DNA of 64,000 bases from positions 1 through 64,000 of the forward strand of contig NZ_MUZV01000012.1 of NCBI RefSeq assembly GCF_002000025.1. The letters run 5' to 3'. Below are positions 22,225 through 30,779 of this stretch, one piece after another. Source of the stretch: Cognaticolwellia aestuarii. GTDB lineage: Bacteria; Pseudomonadota; Gammaproteobacteria; Enterobacterales; Alteromonadaceae. Within the stretch, counting starts at the first letter, position 1. Every line of letters begins with the position of its first letter. The notes below the pieces were generated by a model. It did no database searches. It was given only the letters and a program-made list of their open reading frames with translations, and was not told where the DNA came from. A program made the position numbers and the translations under genes.

Positions 22225-24297
22225 ATGTCGAAATTTAAATCATTAGTGGCATTAATGTCATTGGCGAGTGCGGGGACAATGGCAAGCGATGTCATTAGCA
22301 TCGAAGATATCCCAAAAATAAAATCAGTGAGAAGTAGTGTTATTAGCCCAAGTGGCGATCAAGTAGCGTTTACTCGCAGTTTACCTCGAGAGCTGTACGT
22401 TGATAAAAATGGCGGCAGCTATAGCGGGCTTTTTATTGCCGACACTAAAGGCAATACAAGACCTTTTATTACCGGAAAAGTCAATGTTGGCGCTTTAGAG
22501 TGGTCAGCAGATGGCAAGTTTGTTTACTTTTTAGCGAAATTTAAAGGTGAAAAGTATACTCAACTTTATCGTATCCCTGTTGACGGTGGTGAGCGTGAAA
22601 AAGTATTGGCATTAAAAGACACTTCAATTAGTCGTTACGATATCAGTCCTGATGGTAAACAAGTTGCGCTGTTAGCAATGCCAGCAAAAGACAAGTCAGA
22701 GAAAAAACTAAAAGAACTTGGCTTTCAAGCTGAAGTTTATGAAATGGGACTGAAAAACAAACAGTTATTCATTACAGATTTAGCTGTGCAAGCAAAAGCG
22801 CTTAGTCTAACTGCCGTTGATATTAATGGTTATGTTAGTGACATGAATTGGGCTGCTGATAACGCGCAATTACTTGTTAAAACGCAACCAACAGCATTGA
22901 TTGATGACTCGTACACCAAAGCACAATGGCATGTGATGAATCTTGCAGATCAAAAAATTACCATGTCGATTGCCACTGAAGGTAAGTTAGGCACAGCGGA
23001 ATTTTCTGCTAATGGTAAGCATATCGCAGTTATTGGCGCAGAAGATAAACATGATCCAGCCACCGGCCGTTTATATTTAGCTGATGTTAACACCGGCGAA
23101 ATACAAGATTGGTTACCAAAATTTGCTGGCCATGTTACAGATATTGAGTGGTCGCATAAAAGCAATAAGCTTAACTTTATTGCCAATGTAGGCACAGAAA
23201 GTATTGTTGCTAACATTAAACCTGGTAGCAATAAGTATAAAACCCAACTTAAAGCCGGAAAAATTATTGCCTCGGGCTTATCGCTGTCAAACTCAGACAA
23301 AACAATTGGTGTGAAAGGCCATAGTGCGCAACATCCTAATGAGAGTTTTATGCTGCGCGGCAAAAAATTGAGTAAATTAACCGATTCTAACCCTTGGTTA
23401 AATGAAAAACGCCTCGCTAAGCAAGAATCTATTACCATGAAAGCACGTGATGGCGTGGAAGTGGGCGGGATTCTAGTTTATCCATTAGATTATAAAGAAG
23501 GCCAACGTTACCCATTAATTATGCAAGTACATGGCGGACCAGAAAGCCATGAAAAAAATGGTTGGGTAACGGCTTACTCTAAACCTGGTCAAATGGGAGC
23601 GGCACGTGGTTATGCGGTATTTTATCCTAACTACCGTGGCTCAACTGGTAAAGGGGTAGCGTACTCTAAATTAGGCCAAAATGACTATGCTGGCGCAGAG
23701 TTTGATGACTTAGTTGATATGAAAAACTACCTAGTTGAAACGGGTTTAGTCGATGCTAAGCGCGTAGGTATTACTGGTGGCTCATACGGTGGTTATGCTT
23801 CGGCATGGGCGGCAACTAAGCTGACTGAACATTTTGCTGCTAGTGTAATGTTTGTTGGTATTTCAAATCAGTTATCTAAGTTTGGTACTACCGATATTTC
23901 TAATGAAATGCATTTAGTACATGCGCGCTCTTACCCTTGGGATAAATGGCAATATTATTTAGAACGTAGTCCTATTTACTGGGCACATCAGTCAAAAACA
24001 CCATTATTAATTATGCACGGTAAAGACGATCCGCGTGTACACCCAGCACAATCAATGGAAATGTACCGTTACATGAAAGTACAAGGTAAAGATGTACGTT
24101 TAGTTTATTACCCAGGTGAAGGCCACGGCAACCGCAAAGCGGCGGCACAGTACGATTACAGCTTACGTTTAATGCGCTGGATGGATAACTACTTAATGGA
24201 AGGCAAGAAAGATATGCCTGACTACAAGTTAGATCACAAAGCCAAGTTAGAAGCAATAAAAGCACAAGCTAAAAAAGACAGCCAAGATAAGGCGTAA
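22225..24297 (+). CDS. S9 family dipeptidyl/acylaminoacyl-type peptidase, exported
   Basis: A 690-aa exported serine peptidase. It has a signal peptide (core LVALMSLASAG, cleavage likely after TMA), a beta-propeller (about 30-400) and a C-terminal alpha/beta-hydrolase domain: oxyanion segment HGGPESH, nucleophile Ser520 in GGSYGG, Asp in HGKDDPRV near 600 and His in GEGHGN near 632. This matches S9C or DPP5-like peptidases that release dipeptides or acyl-amino acids. A GAGG site precedes the ATG. A strong terminator follows. Confidence 0.93.
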   Translation: MSKFKSLVALMSLASAGTMASDVISIEDIPKIKSVRSSVISPSGDQVAFTRSLPRELYVDKNGGSYSGLFIADTKGNTRPFITGKVNVGALEWSADGKFVYFLAKFKGEKYTQLYRIPVDGGEREKVLALKDTSISRYDISPDGKQVALLAMPAKDKSEKKLKELGFQAEVYEMGLKNKQLFITDLAVQAKALSLTAVDINGYVSDMNWAADNAQLLVKTQPTALIDDSYTKAQWHVMNLADQKITMSIATEGKLGTAEFSANGKHIAVIGAEDKHDPATGRLYLADVNTGEIQDWLPKFAGHVTDIEWSHKSNKLNFIANVGTESIVANIKPGSNKYKTQLKAGKIIASGLSLSNSDKTIGVKGHSAQHPNESFMLRGKKLSKLTDSNPWLNEKRLAKQESITMKARDGVEVGGILVYPLDYKEGQRYPLIMQVHGGPESHEKNGWVTAYSKPGQMGAARGYAVFYPNYRGSTGKGVAYSKLGQNDYAGAEFDDLVDMKNYLVETGLVDAKRVGITGGSYGGYASAWAATKLTEHFAASVMFVGISNQLSKFGTTDISNEMHLVHARSYPWDKWQYYLERSPIYWAHQSKTPLLIMHGKDDPRVHPAQSMEMYRYMKVQGKDVRLVYYPGEGHGNRKAAAQYDYSLRLMRWMDNYLMEGKKDMPDYKLDHKAKLEAIKAQAKKDSQDKA

Positions 24298-24330
24298 AGT
24301 GTTTTACTTGTAAATGTGCTAATAGAATGA

Positions 24331-24365
24331 AAAAGCCCGATATTACTGGTTAATATCGGGCTTTT
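24331..24365. terminator. bidirectional terminator between the S9 peptidase and cydB
   Basis: Perfect 15-bp stem AAAAGCCCGATATTA (24331-24345) with its complement (24351-24365) around a CTGGT loop, ending in T4. It lies between convergent genes and can serve both. Confidence 0.93.
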
Positions 24366-24401
24366 ATATATTGGAGTGCATGAGTTATGTAGCAAAACTC
24401 T

Positions 24402-25403
24402 TTAGTAGTTTAGCTTACTGGTTTTACCCCAAAAGACCTTATAAGAAAATATCGTATAACCAATAATCATCGGTAAAACCACAGCGGCGCCAACAAAGAT
24501 AAACCATAAAGACTCGCGAGCACTTGCGGCCTCAAATATCGTCATTTTAAACGGTACTATATAAGGATAAAAACTATAGGCTAAGCCACAGAAGCACATG
24601 ATAAATAGTATGATTGCTGCTAAAAATGGAAACCAACAGCCAAGATCATTTTCCATGGGGACCTTATCTAAATATAAGTGAACTGTGATAAATGTAAAAG
24701 CCAGCAGTAAGGTTATTGGAATTAAAATTAACACTTGCATACCACCTAACCATTTATCCATGATCTGCTGGTCAATGAGCAGGTTCGTTAAACATACTGC
24801 GATAATGCCTACTGCCATTAATACATTGGTGATTTTTGCCCAATTGGCCGCTCTGCGTTGCAACTCGCCTTCTGTTTTCATGACTAACCAAGCGGCACCT
24901 ATAAAGCAATAACCAGCCGTAACACAAATAGCTGACAAGGCAGAAAAACCAATACTTAACCATGAGTCTTCAAATGAAGTGATATAGCGCCCCAACATGT
25001 AACCTTGGGTTAATGTCGCCAACAAAGAGCCGAATTTAAAAGCGTAATCCCATTTATGCTTATCAGTACTGGGTGCTTTAGTGCGAAAGTCGAATGATAC
25101 GCCACGTAAAATTAACCCTGCTAGCATCAATGCTGTTGGCAAGTATAATGCTTGAAATATAATCGAGTGGGCTTTTGGAAAAGCAATTAACAATAGGCCA
25201 ATGGCCATGACTAGCCAAGTTTCATTAGCATCCCAAAATGGCCCAATAGAATAAATCATAGTATCGCGCTGTTGTGGCTTATCTAGTGGCAGTAATACTC
25301 CAACACCTAAATCATAGCCATCAAGTATCGCGTAAATTAAAAATGACAGCCCCATCAAGCCGATAAAAACGCTTGGTAGCCAATCTACTGATGTAACATT
25401 CAT
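24402..25403 (-). CDS. cydB: cytochrome bd-type ubiquinol oxidase subunit II
   Basis: CydB (333 aa) is the second subunit of the haem-b/d quinol oxidase that reduces O2 to water at high affinity in the inner membrane. It has eight or nine hydrophobic helices and the family's DGYDLGVGVLLP and GPFWDANETWLV motifs near residues 28-62. The start overlaps the end of cydA by four bases. No cydX-like small ORF is visible downstream, which fits the cyanide-insensitive (CioAB) branch. Confidence 0.94.
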   Translation of the reverse strand: MNVTSVDWLPSVFIGLMGLSFLIYAILDGYDLGVGVLLPLDKPQQRDTMIYSIGPFWDANETWLVMAIGLLLIAFPKAHSIIFQALYLPTALMLAGLILRGVSFDFRTKAPSTDKHKWDYAFKFGSLLATLTQGYMLGRYITSFEDSWLSIGFSALSAICVTAGYCFIGAAWLVMKTEGELQRRAANWAKITNVLMAVGIIAVCLTNLLIDQQIMDKWLGGMQVLILIPITLLLAFTFITVHLYLDKVPMENDLGCWFPFLAAIILFIMCFCGLAYSFYPYIVPFKMTIFEAASARESLWFIFVGAAVVLPMIIGYTIFSYKVFWGKTSKLNY

Positions 25404-26809
25404 GATGTTACTCCTTCATTGGTTGTTACTGGTTTACTTGCATCAGACACAAGAACCTTACCTGTTAATGAAGCATTACTTTCTTCGAGTATTACCGCTC
25501 GATTAGCCATAACAAATAAAGTACGGATATAGGCAATTAGCAAAAAGCCATAAATAACTAGATATAACGTCAGTGATAGCGCAATATCAGCAGGTGGTGT
25601 AGTGGTTACGGCATCTTTAGTTCGCAGAATACCGGTAACTAAGTAAGGTTGACGACCAATTTCAGTAACATACCAGCCCGCTAAGGTAGCTAACCAACCT
25701 GAGAAGGTCATGGCAATGCCAGCTTTTAATAGCCACGGCGGATATTGTTTCTTAAGCACAAATTGATAAGTAGCAAGCCAAGAAAATAGTAGCATTAACA
25801 CGCCCATACCGATCATAATTCTAAAACTGAAAAATACTGGCGCAACGGGCGGGTGCTTATCAATAAACTCATTCAAGCCTTTTATTTCACCTTTTGGGTC
25901 ATGAGTTAAAATAATACTGGCCATATTAGGGACTTTTATTTCGAAGCTATTTTCGCGTTTTTCTTGATCAGGTAAAGCAAATAATAAAAGCGGAACTTCG
26001 GTAGCCGTTTCCCAAACCCCTTCCATTGCTGCGACTTTTGCTGGTTGATGTTTAAAGGTATTTAAACCGTGTAAGTCACCAACGAAAATTTGTAATGGAA
26101 TTAATATCGCAGCTAAGGTCACTGAAAAATTGAGTGCTTGCTTAACCGATTTCTTGTTGTCGCCTTTGATGAGTCGATAAGCTGATATACCACAAATCAA
26201 AAATGCTGAAGTTAGCCCCGATGCTAATAACATGTGCATTAAACGGTAAGGCATAGATGGATTGAAAATAACCTCCATCCAACTAGTAACATGGGCAACA
26301 CCATCGATCATCTCGAAGCCTGCGGGTGTCTGCATCCATGAGTCGAGCGATAAAATCCAGAAAGCTGATAGCGTCGTACCAAAAGATACCAGCACAGTCG
26401 CGATGGTATGAACACGGTTAGATACCCGATCCATGCCAAATAGCATAATAGAGAGGAATGATGCCTCTAAAAAGAAGGCGGTCATCACTTCATAACCGAG
26501 CAATGGTCCAGCAATATTACCGACGGTTTCCATATAGCCAGGCCAGTTCGTACCAAACTGGAATGACATGGTTATGCCGCTAACAACGCCAATGGCGAAG
26601 GTTAAAGCGAATATTCGAACCCAAAAACGATAAACGCGTAGCCAACTTTCATCTTGGGTTTGGTTATAGCGCACTTTAAAAAACAGCAATATCCAGCATA
26701 AGGCGATATTAATGGTGGGAAATAAAATATGAAAACTAATATTGGCAGCAAATTGTATGCGTGAAAGCATGAAACTTGTGTCATTGGCAATAACTGCAGC
26801 ATCTAACAC
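25400..26809 (-). CDS. cydA: cytochrome bd-type ubiquinol oxidase subunit I (short Q-loop, CioA-like)
   Basis: CydA (469 aa) binds the three haems and ubiquinol. Visible are the N-terminal haem-ligand helix SRIQFAANISFHILFPT, GxxMSFQFGTNW near 85, and the Q-loop KVAAMEGVWETATEVPLLLF. At 469 aa it is about 50 residues shorter than E. coli CydA, the short Q-loop form typical of cyanide-insensitive oxidases. The start is GTG with a GGAG site eight bases upstream. The 100 bp between the regulator gene and cydA contains small GC-rich hairpins (such as 26874-26888), possibly a partial terminator. Confidence 0.94.
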   Translation of the reverse strand: MLDAAVIANDTSFMLSRIQFAANISFHILFPTINIALCWILLFFKVRYNQTQDESWLRVYRFWVRIFALTFAIGVVSGITMSFQFGTNWPGYMETVGNIAGPLLGYEVMTAFFLEASFLSIMLFGMDRVSNRVHTIATVLVSFGTTLSAFWILSLDSWMQTPAGFEMIDGVAHVTSWMEVIFNPSMPYRLMHMLLASGLTSAFLICGISAYRLIKGDNKKSVKQALNFSVTLAAILIPLQIFVGDLHGLNTFKHQPAKVAAMEGVWETATEVPLLLFALPDQEKRENSFEIKVPNMASIILTHDPKGEIKGLNEFIDKHPPVAPVFFSFRIMIGMGVLMLLFSWLATYQFVLKKQYPPWLLKAGIAMTFSGWLATLAGWYVTEIGRQPYLVTGILRTKDAVTTTPPADIALSLTLYLVIYGFLLIAYIRTLFVMANRAVILEESNASLTGKVLVSDASKPVTTNEGVTS

Positions 26810-26909
26810 GTGATGTACTCCACTTTAGTAAGGTAAATAATGTAAGCTGGTAGCGCAAGCTATTCAGTAAAACGGGGCCTATTACCCCAGTAGGAAGCGA
26901 CGGTTATCG

Positions 26910-27452
26910 CTACCTTAATAATAATTTGTCTTTGACGTCTAAAATCTTACTGATGCCTTCACCCAGTTTGAGTAGCGCAGACAACTTCTCTGATGACATG
27001 CCTTGCATTTCGTTAGACCATAACGTGACCATCTCCATCAGATCATGCATTTGCTTAACGCGCATTTGCGCATATTCATCAGACTCGTTACTCGGTTGTT
27101 CCATCAAGGCGTCACGTAAGGTAGATAACGTAGGATCAAGCTCACGCTTTCTGCGCTCAACCACTAATGTACGTGCTATTTCCCAAATATCGCTCGGCGC
27201 AGAAAAATACTCTTTTCTGTCACCTGGAATATGGTGTAATTTGATCAGATTCCATGACTTCAGTTCTTTTAACCCCATACTGACATTGGAGCGAGAAATC
27301 TGTAATGCTTCGCTGATTTGATCGGCATTAAGTGGGGCTTCAGTTAGTACGATAACGGCATACATTTGTCCAAGTGTTCGGTTTAACCCCCAGCGTGAGC
27401 CCATTTCACCAAAGTGAAGGACTAGCGATTGTGTCATAGGTGTTATCTTCAT
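26910..27452 (-). CDS. GbsR/MarR-family transcriptional regulator
   Basis: A 180-aa protein with a winged helix-turn-helix (about residues 25-85: LNADQISEALQISRSNVSMGLKEL) and a helical C-terminal dimerisation region, as in GbsR-like MarR regulators (COG1510). It lies directly upstream of cydAB on the same strand, so it is probably co-transcribed and may control the oxidase. Its promoter region carries FNR-like and CRP-like sites. Confidence 0.87.
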   Translation of the reverse strand: MKITPMTQSLVLHFGEMGSRWGLNRTLGQMYAVIVLTEAPLNADQISEALQISRSNVSMGLKELKSWNLIKLHHIPGDRKEYFSAPSDIWEIARTLVVERRKRELDPTLSTLRDALMEQPSNESDEYAQMRVKQMHDLMEMVTLWSNEMQGMSSEKLSALLKLGEGISKILDVKDKLLLR

Positions 27453-27511
27453 ATTGATAGCCTTTTGTTGTTTCTGAATTTTCAGTAATTTGTGAAAATT
27501 GTAATCCTTTT

Positions 27512-27525
27512 TTGATCTAAGTCAA
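27512..27525. promoter_or_regulatory. FNR/EtrA-type site
   Basis: TTGATCTAAGTCAA matches the FNR consensus TTGAT-N4-ATCAA at nine of ten positions. It sits about 60 bp upstream of the regulator-cydAB unit, where oxygen-responsive control of a high-affinity oxidase is expected. Confidence 0.6.
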
Positions 27526-27530
27526 GTCTT

Positions 27531-27546
27531 TGTGACTTTTGTCACT
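27531..27546. promoter_or_regulatory. CRP-like site
   Basis: TGTGACTTTTGTCACT matches the CRP consensus TGTGA-N6-TCACA at nine of ten positions, six bases beyond the FNR-like site. FNR and CRP sites look alike, so one protein could use both. Confidence 0.5.
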
Positions 27547-27834
27547 TTAAATAAAGGTTAAGTTAATCAGTGAAAGAGGGGATTGTGTCGTTACTTCTTG
27601 CTTAGCTTTTAGCTCTATTTTGACTTTGCTTGCGACTTTATTGAAAAACGTGGAGGAGAGGGTAATTACTCGGAGACTTTTGAATATTGATAAATTTTTT
27701 GCAGTTAAACTTTACTGACTTTGTTGTAAGTTAGTTGTTTGCTACATTATGGCGTGTTGTGAATGAACATGACTTCGTTAGTCGTCATTTTCTCTATCGG
27801 TAAATTTTCAAACGCTATAGCATGAATTTAAGCA

Positions 27835-29373
27835 CTAGCTAAAGTTTGTACTAAGTTCTTCTATCGCTTCAGCATTTGTACTCACCTCATTACTTTTATC
27901 TGATACTTGTGCCGCGAGTGAGGTATTACGTTGCGATATGTTGTCAATATTGTGAATACCTTGAGTAATCTGTTCGGCAACAACGCTTTGCTGTTCTGAT
28001 GCCGTGGCAATTTGCGCGGTCATGTCATTAACATTTTGAATGTTTTCAATAATATTTTTCATTGCTTGTTTAATGGTTTTTGATTCGGCAGAGCACGCTT
28101 CAGCATTGCTTTTATTATGTAACATAACTTGATTCCACGATTTTAAAGTACCTTGTAACTCATTGACCGACAATTGAATTTGCTCGGTAGCATTTTGTGT
28201 TCTGCTGGCTAAAGCTCTTACTTCATCAGCAACAACAGCAAAGCCTCGTCCTTGCTCACCCGCTCTTGCAGCTTCAATTGCTGCGTTCAATGCAAGTAAA
28301 TTGGTTTGATCAGCAATACCTTGAATTTCACTCATAACGGTTGATATTTTATCAACGTCAGCAACTAACTCCGTGGCATTTTTTGCGGCATTGTCGACAT
28401 CACAAGCAAGCTGATTGATTTTATTTTCACTACTTTCGATGGTGGCTATGTTTTGTACGCATTCACGGTGCACTTGTTCAACTCTATCGTGGGCTGTGGT
28501 GGTGCTTTGGCTAACCTCGCTAATGGTTGCGCTCATTTGTGTGATCGCCGTAGCAAACTGTCCTATATGATCGTTTTCTTCTTGGATACTGATGAACATG
28601 TCGTTTGAGGTTTGAGCGAGTTCATCAGCTAGCTTTGCTAATCTTTTACCGGAATCATTGCTACGCCCTAAAACAGTTTTTATTCTGGCTTTATAAAGTT
28701 CAATGGGGTAATTAATGATACTAATAATACCTTTACCTAAATATATATGACGAGATGGGCTATCAAACGCTAATTTAGTTTTTGTAAGCTGGTGGGGGAT
28801 TTTTATAAGCTCTTCTGAAAAAATCAGTATTAGAATAAATAAGCAAGTGAGGAAAACTACTGCTGACATTATTGTGCCAGACAACAGCCAATTGAATGAG
28901 GCCGCCGCCGCAACAACGATTAGCGCCATGATACGCTTTAGGAGAATATTCGCATGTAAGTCGATAATGGGTTTGTTTTGATTCAACTTGTTATATAACG
29001 CTTGTGCCTGAGATTTTTGCTTCGCGCTTGGGTATGCTCTAACAGATTGATAGCCAGTGATTTTACCATTAGTAAGTAAGGGAGTTACATAAGCATCAAC
29101 CCAGTAGTAATCACCATTTTTACAGCGATTTTTAACCATGCCTCGCCATGAGTCACCACGCTTTAGTTTTCCCCAGAGATCTTTGAAGGCTGCCTTAGGC
29201 ATATCAGGATGACGGACAATGTTGTGATGTTGGCTGATAAGTTCATCTAAACTATAACCTGCTATTTTACAGAACTCAGCATTGGCATAGGTAATAGTAC
29301 CGTTCAAGTCTGTGGTAGAAACAAGTTGTTCTTTTTCGGTGAATGTTCGTTCAACTGTTGTGATATGGCTCAT
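27835..29373 (-). CDS. PAS-domain methyl-accepting chemotaxis protein (Aer-like)
   Basis: A 512-aa energy/redox-type chemoreceptor. The N-terminal PAS domain (about 15-115) resembles Aer ([49 protein letters not shown]). Two closely spaced membrane segments follow (about 145-190), then the MCP signalling domain with the invariant hairpin tip [22 protein letters not shown] near 365. There is no large periplasmic sensor, so sensing is cytoplasmic, probably through FAD in the PAS domain. It lies alone, with no che genes nearby. Confidence 0.93.
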   Translation of the reverse strand: MSHITTVERTFTEKEQLVSTTDLNGTITYANAEFCKIAGYSLDELISQHHNIVRHPDMPKAAFKDLWGKLKRGDSWRGMVKNRCKNGDYYWVDAYVTPLLTNGKITGYQSVRAYPSAKQKSQAQALYNKLNQNKPIIDLHANILLKRIMALIVVAAAASFNWLLSGTIMSAVVFLTCLFILILIFSEELIKIPHQLTKTKLAFDSPSRHIYLGKGIISIINYPIELYKARIKTVLGRSNDSGKRLAKLADELAQTSNDMFISIQEENDHIGQFATAITQMSATISEVSQSTTTAHDRVEQVHRECVQNIATIESSENKINQLACDVDNAAKNATELVADVDKISTVMSEIQGIADQTNLLALNAAIEAARAGEQGRGFAVVADEVRALASRTQNATEQIQLSVNELQGTLKSWNQVMLHNKSNAEACSAESKTIKQAMKNIIENIQNVNDMTAQIATASEQQSVVAEQITQGIHNIDNISQRNTSLAAQVSDKSNEVSTNAEAIEELSTNFS

Positions 29374-29531
29374 AATCTCATCGTCCTTGATAAATTACGT
29401 TACTAGTCGTTATAAGTTTTTGTGTATTAAAATCCACACGTGATAATTTAAGTCTGCAGGATAAAAGCGATTATTTCAACCTTTAGGTTTTTTTGTGTGT
29501 TTGAGTTAATTTTAGAGGTGTGGTTAAGATT

Positions 29532-29565
29532 AAAAAAGCACTCGAAAAGTTTCAAGTGCTTTTTT
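29532..29565. terminator. terminator downstream of fbp
   Basis: Stem AAAAAAGCACT (29532-29542) with AGTGCTTTTTT (29555-29565), extended inward with one mismatch. On the - strand it lies 17 bp after the fbp stop codon. Confidence 0.88.
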
Positions 29566-29581
29566 GTTCGAGATGAGTATA

Positions 29582-30550
29582 TTACTTGTAGTAGCTTAAG
29601 CAAGCCTCTACTTCATTTTTTGAACCCATGATCACCTCAACACGTTGATGAATATCTGTTGGTTCAATATCCATAATACGCCCTTCGCTAGTCATGGCTA
29701 ATCCGCCAGCTTGTTCAAGTAAAAAACTCATTGGGTTAGCTTCATACATTAAACGTAATTTATAAGGCTTGTCTGGATTTCTATTATCGCTTGGGTAAGT
29801 GAATAAGCCACCACGACACAATACCCGATGAATATCACCGACCATAGCGGCAATCCAGCGCATATTGAAGTTTTTACCACGTGGGCCAGTATCACCAGCA
29901 AGTAAATCATTGATGTAATTTTGCATTGGTTTTTGCCAAAAACGCTGGTTTGACATATTAACGGCAAACTCTTGAGTATCTTGTGGTACTTGCACGTTGC
30001 GCTCAACTAATAAGTAACCACCGTGTGTACGGTCTAACACATAAAAGTGTGTACCACTGCCAGTTGTCATCACTAGCATAGTTGACGGGCCATATAGTAC
30101 ATAGCCAGCACAAACTTGTTTGTTACCTGCTTGCTTAAACATCTCTGGATCGCTTGCGTCCATATCTGTTGGCGCTTGATGGATCGAAAAAATAGTGCCA
30201 ATTAGCGAGTTAATGTCAATATTTGAACTGCCATCTAAAGGGTCGAATGAAACAATAAACTTGCCATTTTCGTCACCAGCAACCGACGTATCTTCTTCTT
30301 CTGATGATATTGCCTTAACAAAACCAGACTCTAATAAAATATCTTTAAATAACTCGTTGGCGACAACATCAAGTTTTTTTTGTACTTCACCTTGAATATT
30401 TTCATCTAAGGTTGATCCCATAGTGTCACCTAAATGACCCTGGCTGACACGAAATGATATTTCTTTGGTGGCAGCTAAAATGGTTTTTATTAATGAAATC
30501 AAATCTAATGGGACATTATCTTCACGTAAAGCGGGAGCTAGTCGTTGCAT
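29582..30550 (-). CDS. fbp: fructose-1,6-bisphosphatase class 1
   Basis: Fbp (322 aa) removes the 1-phosphate of fructose-1,6-bisphosphate in gluconeogenesis, in the cytoplasm. The metal-binding loop [22 protein letters not shown] is near residue 100, with the acidic SSEEED segment near 81 and substrate-binding [14 protein letters not shown] near the C terminus. Length is typical. It is a single gene with its own terminator. Confidence 0.97.
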   Translation of the reverse strand: MQRLAPALREDNVPLDLISLIKTILAATKEISFRVSQGHLGDTMGSTLDENIQGEVQKKLDVVANELFKDILLESGFVKAISSEEEDTSVAGDENGKFIVSFDPLDGSSNIDINSLIGTIFSIHQAPTDMDASDPEMFKQAGNKQVCAGYVLYGPSTMLVMTTGSGTHFYVLDRTHGGYLLVERNVQVPQDTQEFAVNMSNQRFWQKPMQNYINDLLAGDTGPRGKNFNMRWIAAMVGDIHRVLCRGGLFTYPSDNRNPDKPYKLRLMYEANPMSFLLEQAGGLAMTSEGRIMDIEPTDIHQRVEVIMGSKNEVEACLSYYK

Positions 30551-30779
30551 CGGGTTACCTAATTACTTTAGTGTGTTACTCTTAATTTTAAGAGGAGATT
30601 GTATATTGTATTTAATTTTTGGTGTAATGATGTACTATCAAGACATTAAAAATTTGCTTTAATTAAGCGATAAAGTAATTTGAAAAAATTTCAAGCTTAC
30701 TTTTAAATCGATTATAACAAGAATATGAGTATTTTCAGCACTTCTCATTATTTAATTTTACAGACGGCAAGGATATAGA

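Larger units (their letters stand above)
27453..27834. other. 382-bp region upstream of the GbsR-cydAB unit
   Basis: No gene is seen. The first 100 bp hold the FNR-like and CRP-like sites listed separately. The remainder, up to the end of the chemoreceptor gene, is AT-rich without a clear terminator hairpin. Confidence 0.5.
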
